From Copromyces sp. CBS 386.78 (lineage: Eukaryota > Ascomycota > Sordariomycetes > Sordariales > Sordariaceae): a DNA stretch of 64,000 nucleotides. Position numbers and translations under genes: made by a program. Below the pieces are notes generated by a model, which saw only the letters and a program-made list of their open reading frames with translations, ran no database searches and had not been told where the DNA came from. Shown piece by piece: positions 11,628 to 23,487 of the stretch (positions within the stretch are counted from its first letter, which is position 1; every line of letters starts with the position of its first letter). The DNA lies in NCBI GenBank assembly GCA_030685235.1, contig MU839081.1, forward strand, positions 744,001 to 808,000, read 5' to 3'.

Positions 11628-13111
11628 GCTCTATACGAGCGATATTTGTGGTGTAATTGATTATGCATCGTTTAGGATAATGCAGAGAATAAACATTCTG
11701 CCATTTCTCGTATAAACGAGATTTTTGGTTCTGCTCATACTGTCATCATAGCCAAGAGTAGTAACGACGCCGATGCGGGTCTCCTCTCCCGACGGGATCT
11801 CATCCACACCCGTAGCGCCGAGTAAGCCGGCTTTCAGACAGTATGAGATTTGTCACTGTGCCTAGAAGCAAAGCAGAAGAGGGATGTGGCTTGGCTCCGT
11901 TAGAGGGTCGGGGCTGGGCCTACTAGGAGAAAGTACTCGCCTGGCGGACGCTTACCTTCAACTACGGCCTCGTCTCCTTCCAATGTTGTTAGGCGCTTTG
12001 GCGGGAGGATATAATGCTTAAAGATATCCCTTACGACCGGCTTAATAAAGTCATGCGGAGGAATATTAGCGAGACATTTGGTGGCAGCGCTATGCTCCGC
12101 GAGCTGTCACAGGTGTATTTCCTTCCGAGGGATATTCCTACGTTTTTGGCCCTCTACAGTATATGCTTGTAAGATTATTCCAAACGCACATTAACCTATC
12201 AGTCAGATGCCCTCAGCGCTTTTGAAGGAATTTTGCAGACCCTTGCTTCGTGGTCAAAATCCAGTTTTTACATCGGCCTTCCTCGCCACGAGATGCTCTT
12301 CTTTATTACAATACTCTAGGAAACCGGAAACTCAGATGATACACTACGGGGTAATGCGCATCCTAGCTAGTCTTGGGTAGCGTAGAAAGGAACAATCACC
12401 ACCCGTTTCGAAGAACTCTACGCGAGTCTGGAATTATGGGTTGTGTGGTTCGAGGACGGCCACGAGTCGGTCCTACCATTCCACAACGACAAGTCCCAAG
12501 TCTGTATGCCGAAGGATATCCGTCTTCTCTGCGGTAACGTGGAGGTCGTTGAGTACCCTTTCACAAACCCGAGCTTGGAAGCTCCCTTGACTCTAGGGTC
12601 CCTTCGGTTTTACACCCTTTGTGCTTCTTTCAATATAGATCCATCCTGCGATGAGTCTAGAGCGGAGTACTGGGACCCTTTATTTAGCCTAAATCCTTTC
12701 GGTTACCTGTATGACAAGTACTGGATACCGTGTGGCACACTTCGCCGGAACAGCCCAGAAGGGCCGGAATTGCACAATCACCCAGACAGACTTACGGGAA
12801 GGCAGAGCGTGATTGTCATAGCACGCGGATCCTATTCTATGTCCAATACCAGACAACCAGGCTCTTCAGCTTCTCAAGAAGGCATGATGCACGTGGTGCA
12901 CGAAGAGGACTACATCACCAATGTCCATAAGGTCACCGGAAGGACGCCTCGGCATTATGAGTACGAATACCCACAGCTGTTTGCTGCCATTCTCGTTGAT
13001 TGGGTTGATGGGGTGGCGTACAGGAAATCTCCTCAAATCGCTTGGATAGTTCCGGCAGCATTCACTGCCGCTTTGGAACCCCCACAATGGGGGAGAGTTG
13101 TCCTTCGGTGA
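11628..13111 (+). pseudogene. HET-domain (heterokaryon incompatibility) pseudogene with many nonsense mutations
   Basis: A HET-type protein can be read across this span, broken by stops. From 11628 in one frame: RYLWCN*LCIV*DN, then KHSAISRINEIFGSAHTVII and NDADAGL, matching the family pattern RYLWVDRLCIIQD...A. A frame change near 11.79-11.82 kb leads to VSRLSDSMRFV..., GRGWAY*EKVLAWRTLTF (family SRGWTYQE), FQCC*ALW, then YSKRTLTYQSDALSAFEGIL, the PS*SWVA*KG block (family PSWSWAGWKG) and a C-terminal YPQLFAAILVDWVDGVAYR. Stops lie at 11658, 11673, 11924, 11990, 12170, 12317, 12368 and 12383. Nearly all fit C:G to T:A changes of conserved Arg, Gln or Trp codons (CGA to TGA, CAG to TAG, TGG to TAG). 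The last 222 codons (12443-13111) remain open and could be mistaken for a gene. The N-terminal part (the YVALSYVWG region) is not recognised. HET proteins trigger non-self recognition and cell death on hyphal fusion; this copy should be non-functional. Confidence 0.85.
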
Positions 13112-13270
13112 CTTGGATCGATATCAACCACGCGGATCACGAAAGGAATGACAAGGGACTGTCCAACATGGTGGATGAGAGGGTGCTAAAACGCGGTTTT
13201 TATTTTGAAGGACGCTAGCCATTCACTTCCCTAAACACCCGACTTCTTCACTGCCCCTACCCTTTGCTAC

Positions 13271-13839
13271 CTAGTTGTTCGCAGTTTTGTCATTGTAGTA
13301 GTGTATCTATCTCATTCGTTAACCCTATTGCTCACATTCAACATTGCCACCGCGAGAGAGCAAAAGGAAAGAACGGAATCTTCACTCACCGTCTGATCCG
13401 CACACCCGCTCGGCGTCTGATACCCATAAGCGCCCGTATTCACAAACAGCGCCTGGTTCTGACACACCAACCACGCGGCGACATTCTGCCTCTTCACGCT
13501 CGGCACCGACCAGGTCAACGTATCGCCCTGCCACGCAAACGTGCCAAAGGGGTTCTTCGTCGTGTTAAACCACGTCGCCAGCGTCCTGGGTGGGTTCGCC
13601 TTGTCGGCCGGCTCCTCCACCCACATATACAGCGGCGGGTTGGACACTTTGTTGACCAGCTGGCCGCCGTCAATGTTGAACTGCCCGGCTGTGGTGTAAG
13701 ACTCAAGAATGGCGGTCCCAGGGATGTTGGCAGGTTTGGTTTGGAGGTATTTGTGGTAGTTGGGCTGGACGACGGCGCGGATCCAGTAGGCGCCTGATTG
13801 TAGGGTCGTGGGTGTGGGGATGCTGGTCGCTTGGGGCAT
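13271..13839 (-). CDS. Small secreted fungal protein, N-terminus unresolved
   Basis: The minus-strand exon 13839-13390 is followed by an intron (13389-13307, GTGAGT...GATAG) and a 12-codon last exon (13306-13271) encoding IHYYNDKTANN. Body motifs include YWIRAVVQPNYHKYLQT, TAGQFNIDGGQLV and AAWLVCQNQALFVN. I recognise these as a common ascomycete family of small secreted proteins of unknown function, recalled rather than searched. The frame has no signal peptide upstream of the Met at 13839. In the overlapping frame just upstream, KISPLILTTTLLASLPS looks like a signal peptide but is out of phase and has no adjacent Met. Either an unrecognised intron, a sequencing error or a real frameshift near 13850-13900 separates the signal peptide from the body. 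Confidence 0.7.
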
Positions 13840-15361
13840 GGGGGAGGAGATGGAAGACTGGCCAAGAGGGTGGTGGTGAGGATTAGGGGGGATATCTTTT
13901 TGGCGGTTTGGTCGCTTTGCGGGATCGATGGCGGCGTGGATGGGTGAAGACTACGATATTTCGATGCACTTAGGGTCTGTGGCACTCTGGGAGAGTTTAT
14001 GAATTTCACGGCGATGCTTTGATGTCTGATGGCTTCGGCCCAGTACTACCACCGTGCGGATGAAGCTGGTGTGGTTCCGAGCTCAACGCGGGATACGGCC
14101 CTCAAGCAATCTATCTGGAATCATGCAATCTATCTGCCGGGAAAAGATCTTCCAGCTTTTGACTGGCTACCCCAGATTATTAGATTATCCCGCCGTCTTA
14201 TATGGCTTTCTCCGCATTTGTGCCGCCTTAATAACCGGAGGACGGGCGCGGAACCCGAACTCACACCAAGGCATTGCCTGTTATTCAACAAGCTGCAACA
14301 GTAAGAGTAAAGTAGCAAGAGCTCCTGTCATTGACATTGTACAGTGAAGTTCCTTTGCCACGATGACGACCAGGATCGCGCAACTTGTGGGATAGAGCGA
14401 TGGAATAGTTTCACTTTTGTTCCTGCTTTCCTTGCACCCAGTCGGCCCCCTTGTGTTGAACCCGTGCATCACTCACCCAACTGGAAGTTGCGGACGGTAG
14501 ATGGAGGGACACTGCACTTTTATCATCCACTCGCAAGGGTTTCTCAGTCCCCCGGCCTGCTAAGTTTGTTCATCAGCGTGACCACTTCTGTGCATTGGCA
14601 CTTCATATCTGTAATGACCTACCTTGTGCTCGTACTGAGTGCCGCGATGTTCGATCTCGTGCCGCACGGCGGCTGAAGTAGGGCAGAAGGGACGTCTCCG
14701 GTTGCACTGAGTGCACCGCAGTGGTCACAGTCGGAGACCAGTTTTCTGTCCTAACTCATTGTCGCTCTCATGGTTTGGACAAACTCTTCCCATGGCAGTT
14801 TGTTCACTTTGTTGAGCTGCGACTTTTGTTGTCGAATATCCATCCACCTTTGCGCTTCCCTTGGTGGGAAAGGAAGATATCATCAAGAATGGATTATGAG
14901 ACACACATCTTTAATTTGTCCTCGTAGCCTTCAAAGCATTTCAGTCAGTGTTAACATCAAGAACGGGCTAGTATACAAGCCAGCATTGGATGGTGTAGGA
15001 CCTCTGCAATGAGTGTCAATCAGTGAAACATCTCTCTCAATTCCGCCCACTGTCCTGCCATGGCAGTTGTCACCCATGATGAAGCTAGCATAACGTGTGA
15101 CGATCCCCGGTCACATAACGACAACGAGACCGAGTGAGGCTGTCACATCAACGGTAGAAAGCGGCCTCTGTATGCAGTTCGCTGTGATGAAAGCATGAAC
15201 CACAATGTCGAATGGGTATTCATCTCATTAATCATATCATGTCTCTGCTCCGGGTATCTTCGCAAACTATAACGGAAAAACAACCAACAACACACTTCCA
15301 CGGCCCTTCCCCCAACATCACTGCCAACCACACCACACAGCTTTCATCTCCCCCGTAAGGC
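13840..15361. other. Intergenic, no gene recognised
   Basis: It includes the likely promoter and N-terminal end of the small secreted protein (13.84-14.0 kb) and the 3' flank of the sugar transporter. Several open frames of 60-110 codons have no recognisable features. Confidence 0.35.
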
Positions 15362-17092
15362 TTAAACCTTCTCATCATTCTTATGCTCATGCACCTCAAT
15401 CTCATTCTCCACCGTCTTCCTCGCCTTAACAGCCTCAATCTCGGCCGCAAGTCTCGACTCGCCCTTCTTCGTCTTCCAGGGCTTGGGACCCTCATCACCA
15501 AACAGAATCTCAATTTCCTCGAGCGTCTTACCGCAAGTCTCGGGATAGAAGACCCAGAACCAAGCCGCCGCCGTGACGCAGAGCACGCCGAAGATGATAA
15601 ACAGCTTCCAGGTAATGTTGACAAACGCAGGCGGCGTGAACATGCCCAGCGCAAAGTTGAACACCCAGTTGCTCATGGCAGCCATGGACATACCCGTGGC
15701 GCGGGTGCCGAGGGACCAGACCTCGGCGGCGTAGATCCAGCAGACGGGGGCCAGGGTAAGGGCGTAGACGACGATGAGCAGATAAGAGAAGAGGATGACC
15801 GTGTTGGCGGGCGCGCCCTTGTGGACCGCAATGACGATGTTGGCGTTGCCACCGACGCCCTCGGGGACGTTGTCGTGGTGGGCGCCCATGACGCCGCCGA
15901 CGACGAAGTGGCAGAAACCCATGCCCAGAGCGCCATACACTAAAAGGGTGCGGCGACCGGTCTTGTCGATGAAGAGCCACATTACGCCGGTGAAGATGAT
16001 GAAAACGGCGTATTGGATGCCTGAGGTGACCATGGCTACGTCGCCTGTGAGTCCGGCCATTTGGGCGATGTAAGTGAGGTAGTAGACGATTACGTTGGCG
16101 CCGGCGAGTTGCTGTTTAGGAATGAATGTTAGTAAGTGAATTGTTGACGATGGTTCGAGAGGGAAAAAGGGGGTGGGAAATAGCGTACCTGCCAAGCCTG
16201 CACAGTCATACCAGCCATGGTGCGCTTCCACATGCCGTTCTTGACGAACTTCCTCCAGCCCTGGCCGGCCTCACGCTCAGCGTTCATGACAGTGACAATT
16301 TCCTCCCACTCGGCAATGACTCTGGGGTCGTCAACGTTGCCGTCAGCCTGGATGTTAGCCAGGACATGAATGGCCTCCTGATCCCTACCGACCTTGGCCA
16401 GCCATCTGGGCGACCTGGGCAGGAAGGGAAGACCGAGCATGAGGAAGAAGCAGGGGATGAACTGGATGCCCCACGCAGTGCGGAAGGAAGCAGGGCCCTC
16501 GATCGACGCACAGCCGTAGCCGATGAAGTACATGATCAAGATACCGAACTCGATGGCGAGCTGCTGGATGATGACCAGAGAACCACGCTTCTCTGCCTTG
16601 GCGATCTCGGCAAGGTAGACGGGTACCTGGGAGGAGGTGATGCCGACGGTAAAGCCGTTGAGAACACGGCCGGCGATGAGCTGGCCATAGTTCTTGCAGG
16701 CGACCTGGACGGCGGTACCGATGAGCCAGAAGAAGCAGGCGAAGAAGATGGAGTCGCGGCGACCGATCTTGTCGGAGAGAGGACCGGCGACGGCGGAACC
16801 GACGACGGAGCCGGCAGCGAGGGCAGAGCCAATGGCGCCTTGGATGACACCAGAGGGGTTGTTGAAGTAGGTGAGGTATTGTTCGGTTACGACGATGGCG
16901 GAGATGGAAGAGATATCGAAGCCGAAACTGGAGTATCAAGAGTGGTTAGCATATTGTCTTGTCTTTGTGCCTGTGTTACCGAGTTGAGTAATGGAAAGGG
17001 TGAAAGAGAACTTACAGTGCACCACCCAAGGTGGCAATGATAGCCACGAGGTGGACATTGTAGATTGTCGGTAGCTTAAGCCCGAGCCCCAT
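15362..17092 (-). CDS. MFS sugar porter, high-affinity glucose transporter type
   Basis: Three exons on the minus strand, 17092-17016, 16927-16189 and 16111-15362, give 521 residues. The introns (GTAAGT...CCAG and GTACGC...ACAG) keep the frame. The protein shows the 12-helix sugar-porter plan with standard motifs: GALFGFDISS in helix 1, SDKIGRRD after helix 2, GRVLNGFTVGITSSQVPVYL, LPRSPRWLAKVGR after helix 6, DKTGRRT after helix 8, and FYPETCGKTLEEIE after helix 12. The first 26 residues and the NNPSGVIQGAIGS loop resemble fungal proton-coupled high-affinity glucose permeases (HGT1 type). The substrate is inferred; xylose or other hexoses are possible. It acts at the plasma membrane. No neighbouring gene shares an obvious pathway with it. 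Confidence 0.9.
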
Positions 17093-20000
17093 CTTGACTG
17101 TTTTCCGCAGCAGTTGCGCTAACTACGGATATATCTCGAGGGCTTTGAAGTAGACAGAGACGCTGGCCTTTTTTCCTTTGAGAGAACCGAACTGGGAGTC
17201 CCCCTTATACATATGTTTTCCCCCGAGACAGAACCCAAGTCCGCACCCCCCCACGGCCGGAGGACCATCAGCTTGGAACCGTCTTCATGTTGCATCACTC
17301 GTGCGAAGGATGCAGGCATCCCCGGAAGGAGGTTGATGCTGGGCCTGCAATGAAACCGGGGAAGATGACCTCTTTCCCTCGGTCCAACGCTACCGTGATA
17401 TTCGTGAAGTGGGGTCCATGCTGTGTTCTGGCGCTGCTGGTAGGGCCGAGAAAGATGTTGTTGGTTCGGGCGAAGGAACGGAGCAGGGTGGTAGCACGGC
17501 GGTAAAAGGCTGTGGAACAGTCGGGCGAGACTGTGAGACAAGCAAGGCCGGCTGGTCACTATCGTGTGTTGAGAGACAGGAGGCCCGAAGTGTTCCTCCA
17601 ATCAAGGGCATGTAAGTCCAGGTCCACTCTGCCTCCAGCCGAGCGGACGGGAAGCAGGGACGCAAGACGAGAATTGCGGGGTGCGGAGATGCGGAGATGC
17701 GGAGACGGTCCGGGGATATGATTGGTGCGCTTCTAAGCTTTCGTCTCTTTCTCCAAATCGACCAAAAGCGACGGGTTGGGGGACCTGCCATGCAACACTC
17801 GAGCCGTTTCGGCAGTTCTCCGTGCTGATCGGAGAAAGGGGCGGCGGGAGGACAAGGGGCTGGCCAAGAACTCTGGTGAACTTTGAAGTGCAAACCACGG
17901 GGAGAAGCACGTTAAACGAAGCCAGCCAAGACCGACCATGACCGGCCATGCAACGGCTTTGTCCCTTTCTGGGCGTTACATCCATCCGTCTTCCTGGTGG
18001 ACACTGTCTCCGCCAAACCCCGGGTTTTACCCCGCGATATGCTATGTACGTACTCTTCATTCCCTCATATCCCATTCCATCACTTCAGAACTGGAGTACG
18101 GAGGTGGACCGGGACAAGACGAGCCATATTATCGTGATTTTGCAAGTGACGATAGGCATTGCATCTGAGCATCGAGGGCAATCGTCCTGAGCGGGACAAG
18201 TTGACAACCGTGGGAATTGTGTGGCGACTGATGCTATCGAGGCCGGGAAGCGGCCAAAGAGAGGCTCTTTGCTAGATTGTTTTGCAATGATTGGAACGGC
18301 TCGAGTATTGGAGATCCAGAGATCGGGGAATAAGGTACCGAATTAGACATTCAGTGTCTGATTGGTTCAACCCAAATTCCAACGCTGAACCCCGGTCATG
18401 AGTGTGTGCCATGCGACGTATCGAATGCGTGGATTCCCGACGAATCATTTGACGTTGATCTCGTGATGTTCATACGTGTTAGTCGTCGACTTGTATGCAA
18501 GACTCCTGTCTGGAAGCAGATGCCGTCTAATAGTTTGTTGTGTTGGCCCAGACTAAGAAGTCATCCCAAATATTTCTCTGCGGCCTCTGGAGCCAAGTGA
18601 AACATCTTGGTCAAACATGAGAATGGCGACCATGAATCAGGATGCAAGAGCCTTTCCGAAAGCGGTGACATCTTCACATGCGGTTGGGGGCTTTAGTGTG
18701 AGAGCATTCGAAAAGAAGGTTGCAACCAGGTAAACCGGATGGATCATCGCTCACTTGAAGCTTCCACATCTCCGCCTTCTGTAGCATGCCATGGCTAACA
18801 TGATGCATCACTACTTGCAACTTTATTTGTGAAGGAACTCGGGTCTGTCAAAAGGGTCCATTTGCCATGCGTCGCTCAAGAAGGCATGGTGTTGCTGCCG
18901 CAACTGCCCAGATGTGCGCATATATGGGTATCCCTCCCGGGTTGCTGTGTCACGGTCCGAAATATAAAAGGTGTAATGCCCTTCATCTGTGACACTGCCC
19001 CAGAAATCCATCAGGCATGACAGTCCAAGAGTTTCACACTTGTACCTTAACGATGGCCTTACAATGTTTCTCGAGCGCATGGTGGTAGTCGATGCTCAGG
19101 GACGCCCCGTCGGTGTTGAATCCCGGGATGATGGTGGACCAAGACGCATCCCGAGGGCCCAGAGACTTGGTATGACCAGTTTGCGGGATGTATCCTGGCA
19201 CAGCGGAATTGTGTTCCTGACTATGTCTCGGAGTAATTGTGCCTTTGTGGTTTGAAACCGGCAAGGAGATAAGTGGATGAACGATGTTACGTTTGTAGGA
19301 CAGGTTGATTTTCGAATTGCGTAGGGTTAGGGCTATACTTGAGAGATTGACACACAGTGGTGGTTGATCTGTTAGTTGCTCCGCCCTACCACGGTCGGAG
19401 AGTGACGGGAATGGATTGTTATGTATGAGCGTGGGAGAGAACTGAGCTGGCGGCAATCGCACCTTCCGAGCGTATTCGATGGAAGCGCTGGTAAAGAAAT
19501 GTGTGCTCAAAGTGAATGGTCGCATTACTCCATTCAGTCCAGGCGGGTTTGCAGGGCCCAAGTGGAGTTCCCCGGGAATTGGCGAAGCAATGCACAGAAT
19601 GGCGAAGGAGAAGATGACGATGAAACGGGTGCGATTGAAATGGGGTTGACATTACAACAGGATAAAAGAAGCTTTTCTGTAAGTCATCTGAATGAGGTGA
19701 AGAATTGTTTGCGTCGAGACCAATCAACGCGACGGGATGGCTTGGTCGCGTAGAATGTAGCCTCGGTAGTAAAAGAAGAACGAGCACAGAAAGAAAGATG
19801 GCGAATATAATGTGGGCCCGGGACAAATGTGTCCAATCAGACGGGGATTTCCGAGAAGTCAACTGCAACAACCAATCATGTCAGCCGCTCAGGGACAACT
19901 TTAAGCGACATGATGTTATATAAAGGCAAATGAAAAAAGAATAATACTTTTACTATTTTGTTATTAAAATGGTTTTTTTTATTCGTATTGTTTCTCTTCC

Positions 20001-20949
20001 TTTTCTCTCTTTATTGAAATAAGCATTTTAACCTTATATAATTGCTTGCTGTACCTTACTTTTGTAAACTTGTTACAGTAGGCAATGCCTGTAACAGTTA
20101 CGTTACATTTTTAATAAAGTTAAACGTAATTGCTACGTTGCATGACTTAAGTTGCTACGTTACGTGACCCACTTTTATTTAGTATAAGTTTCCAGCCATC
20201 CTCGCAACTACTTTTAAAATTCTTTTTCTCTTTCATTTCTCTCATCCCTTCTCCTCTCTTTGATTCGTTTGCACACCTTTCCATAGCCCACATCCTTCAC
20301 CTCTCACCGTGTCTCACCTGCACACGCACTCCTCCACTCGTTCAAGTTCACGCACTACACTACATACATAGGTACCTGAGAATCATCCTTCATACTTGCA
20401 CGACTGACGTCTGCATTAAACTGTCAGATGCACTTGCATATACATGGCATCGCTTCTACATGACTAAGACATGAGAAGCTATCAATCAATCAAGATCAGA
20501 TAAACTCTCGATCGTGAAACCGTCAAGTCCTCTAGCGTTCGCAATCGACTTGAAGGTGACTTCCGTTTGATAGCATCGTCCCGTACTCGGAACGTGAACA
20601 TCAAACAGAAGCAGTTTAGATATAGACAGTACTCGGTGCCTACAACTCGAGCATTTATAACTTTTGGACGGTTGCTCAATTGATCAATTACGCACGCAGT
20701 CCGTCGCTTGACGAGTGACGACATAAGTGTTCATCGCATCACTTCATCACGTTCGAGGGGATTCTGTTCACACCTTCCGTTGATTGCCTCTTGCCGGGAC
20801 GACATCGATTCATCCCAGCTTCGGTTCGGTGCTCTTGCTGTGGGGGTGATCCATTCAATCGCTCCTTCCCTTGAGACCGAAACGCGAGTTCAGGACGGTA
20901 GCTTCCCAATAGAAATAAAGACCACTTCGAAAAGAGATTTTTACGAAAA
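17093..20949. other. Long intergenic region with AT-rich, TACGTTAC-containing segment
   Basis: No gene is recognised in 3.9 kb. ORFs 17390-17893 (-) and 19034-19561 (-) have no domain or splice-supported extension. At 19915-20250 the DNA becomes AT-rich and carries several GTTAC/GTAAC motifs, including a near-palindrome at 20068-20097 (TGTTACAG...CTGTAACA around AGGCA/TGCCT). It could be a remnant of a small element. CT-rich DNA at 20220-20340 looks like a fungal promoter, probably of the gene at 20950. Confidence 0.4.
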
Positions 20950-22705
20950 ATGAAGGAGCAACCTAAACAAAGCCGCGAATCCGGATGCGGCCATCACAAA
21001 AGGAAGCATTCACTGCGCCTGTTGTCTCCTACCTCGCCTAGAATGAAATCCAACAACCGTGGAAATACCAGGAGTCTTTCTCAGAACGGCATCAAAAAAT
21101 CTTCACACGTAAGTCACACACATCATTGCTTTTCTTTCATCTTTTTTTTCCCGAAATCATCAGCCTTCACTCCCGCTTGCCCACCAGTTGGTGCAGCTCC
21201 ATCACTCGAATCGCTATCGCACCCCGCGTGATACTCTGCAGGAACATACATATTTTGAAATTTCGATGCATGTCCCGAAGATCTACGACTACCCCAATCC
21301 TGGCCCTGCTAACTCGCATCAGAAACAGAGAATTCGCCCTGGCAGGATATTCCAGGCAGTCGGCGCCCTGCATACCATTTCATCGACATCGCAAGTGCAG
21401 ACGCGAGTCCCAGTAGCCGACATGTCTCCCGGCGAGCCTCAGCCATCTGGCCAGATTCTGAATTCCCGCGCCTTACCCTCACACGCCACGCCGACACAGC
21501 TTCCTTCCCCGGTAACCGATAATGATACCGACCAGGACACGACCGTTGAAGCTACCGCCGCGGACGAAAACTCAGCTAGTATTTGGGTTGATTCCATCAA
21601 GGAGGGAGTGAAACAGCTCGCAGTCCTTTACTCCATCACTAAAGACAATCGGCCTGACAACGCCAAGAAATGCACTAGGGAAAAAATCGAAAGCTATATC
21701 CGGAACATGCGCGTCTTCTTGGTTTACCTTAAGCATGAAGTAGAACCCAGCCCTGTTCTCAAAGACGTTGGTCTCGATGTGGCGCTCGGGTACATTTTGG
21801 GCCCCAACACGGAGACCCTCAAGAAAATGGCTCCAGACCTGTTACTGCTGGCTAAAAGAGTATTGGACAAGTATGAGGCGGACGGGTGGGGTGTGGACTT
21901 TACAAATTACCAAGGAGAAGAAAGTGAGGAAGATGATTTAGGCTCTGCCGTTGCTACGGCCAGTACAACGGGAGAGAAAAGCCTTGACTCCAACTCGTCC
22001 GCTCGCACAGAAGTTATCGAACTTCCCCCCGTTTCCCATCCGATTTGGGGCCTCCAAGGCATCATGCACGGCGTGGCTCTCCGTACGACAAAGACAGGCC
22101 GTTCTATTCGTCGTCTGGATCCTCGGTACCATAACGAGCAACGCAATCCCAAGCATTTTGGACATAACAGCCATAAGCCCGGTGCTTGGTGGGCGTTTAT
22201 GATGGCTGCTCTCTTTCATGGAGCTCACGGTTCGCCTCAGGCGGGCATTACCGGCCATGCTAAGCTGGGAGCCTACTCTATCGTTGTGTCAGCGGACTCA
22301 GTTTACCGGGACCTGAACGAGGACAAGGGCACCGAGCTTTGGTACAGCGCGGATAAAAGTACGGAGAATGCCAACCCTCTAAGGTTCGAAAAAATCAGTA
22401 ACCCGACCAGGAGTTTGGAGATATCATTGAAGACGGGCAAGCCAGTGCGGGTATTGCGAAAGGCAGGGAAGACTTCTGATGCTAGGCGCAATACCATCTA
22501 CCCCACAGTTGGCATTCGATATGATGGGCTCTACAAGGTCGTGGCTCAAGGAACAGGCACAAACAAGCACCAAGGAGTGTTCAAAAAGTTCAAGCTTGTT
22601 CGGCTTCCGGCCTCGGAGAATGATGGTGTCTCATGGGAGGAGGTCCAGAGATACCCAACCAGAGAACAACTCCGGCAATTCGACCAGATCAAGGATGGAT
22701 ACTAG
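20950..22705 (+). CDS. SRA/YDG-domain protein
   Basis: Proposed exons 20950-21108 and 21164-22705 give about 566 residues. The intron (GTAAGT...ATCAG) is phase 0 and joins ...IKKSSH to PSLPLAHQL. Because the first 150 residues are low-complexity, a later start (Met at 21422, MSPGEPQPSG) is possible. Residues about 130-235 form a charged helical region. Residues about 344-555 match an SRA-YDG fold: HPIWGLQG, then LGAYSIVVSADSVYRDLNED, SLEISLKTGKPVRVLRKAG, and the signature VGIRYDGLYKVV followed by KKFKLVRLPA. In other proteins this domain flips out and binds modified cytosine or hemimethylated DNA. No RING, SET or nuclease domain accompanies it, so its partner activity is unknown. It presumably acts in the nucleus. 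It is convergent with the FAD dehydrogenase downstream. Confidence 0.88.
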
Positions 22706-23487
22706 AAGGATCTCAAGCCTGGTGCCTTCCACAGCAGAGCCGAACTTCTCAACAAGCTTCGCCTCCACCCTCCACGATTGCAGTCAAAATATGCGGCTTA
22801 TAAGTGGGCTCGATGCCCTTAAGCTCACCCCAAAACTGGTATGAAATGTACATATATGTCACCTTTACAGGATCGCCTTGCTTTCCTCTCGGCACTTTCT
22901 CTATTCTTATTCTCTCTATCACGATAACGCAGGCGTCAACCATTTTGACCTAACACAAAAAAGAAAAACAACCTCCAAAAAAAGAAGTTACCAACCAAAA
23001 CGGGAGAGAGACGATCGAAGGCTATGGAGCGTTGCGGCCTATTCAGCGAGGGAGACAAGAGGACATAAAGGAATACGAAACGAGTAGGAAGAACGAGAAT
23101 GACTTTGGCGCGATGGTTTGCTTGGATGGATGTGAGGCAGTTTGCAAACGGGCAAAGATTGGTATTGGTCAGTATTAGTACTGTCAAGTAGGATAACAGG
23201 ACAACGGTTTTGTTCTTTTCTCTTTAGTTTTAGGGTACGATGTCGTTATGAGGTGGCAGCTGGCTTTCAGATTGTTGGTCAGTCTCATATCGCTCTGCTA
23301 TTCAGTTCAACCCTTTCGGATATTGTTAGCTAGGAATTCTTTCTTCATAAAACACCACATTCGTTTCTCATGATAATACGTTCAGCCTGCAGTGAAAGTG
23401 TGAAACCATGCTAAATTTCCAAGTCAATTTTCCAATACTTTGTGACATCACACCTTGTAATGTAATCTAAAACCCCCCCCCCCCCAT
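22706..23487. other. Convergent 3' region with a 13-nt C run
   Basis: This is the shared 3' flank of the SRA-domain gene (+) and the FAD dehydrogenase (-). No gene is seen. A run of 13 C residues (23473-23485) lies only 2 nt past the dehydrogenase stop codon, so it falls in its 3' UTR as a G run in the transcript. Confidence 0.5.

Noticed and set aside
12443..13111. 222-codon open frame as an intact gene
   Set aside because: It is the undamaged C-terminal part of the HET pseudogene. The same frame continues upstream through several stops with family motifs, and the frame opens at a GTG rather than an ATG.
16126..17040. 304-codon ORF (+) opposite the sugar transporter
   Set aside because: Antisense shadow; an Asp/Gly-rich product with no domain, opposite a clear MFS protein.
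19034..19561. 175-codon ORF (-)
   Set aside because: No recognisable pattern and no upstream promoter or splice continuation; it looks like a chance open frame.
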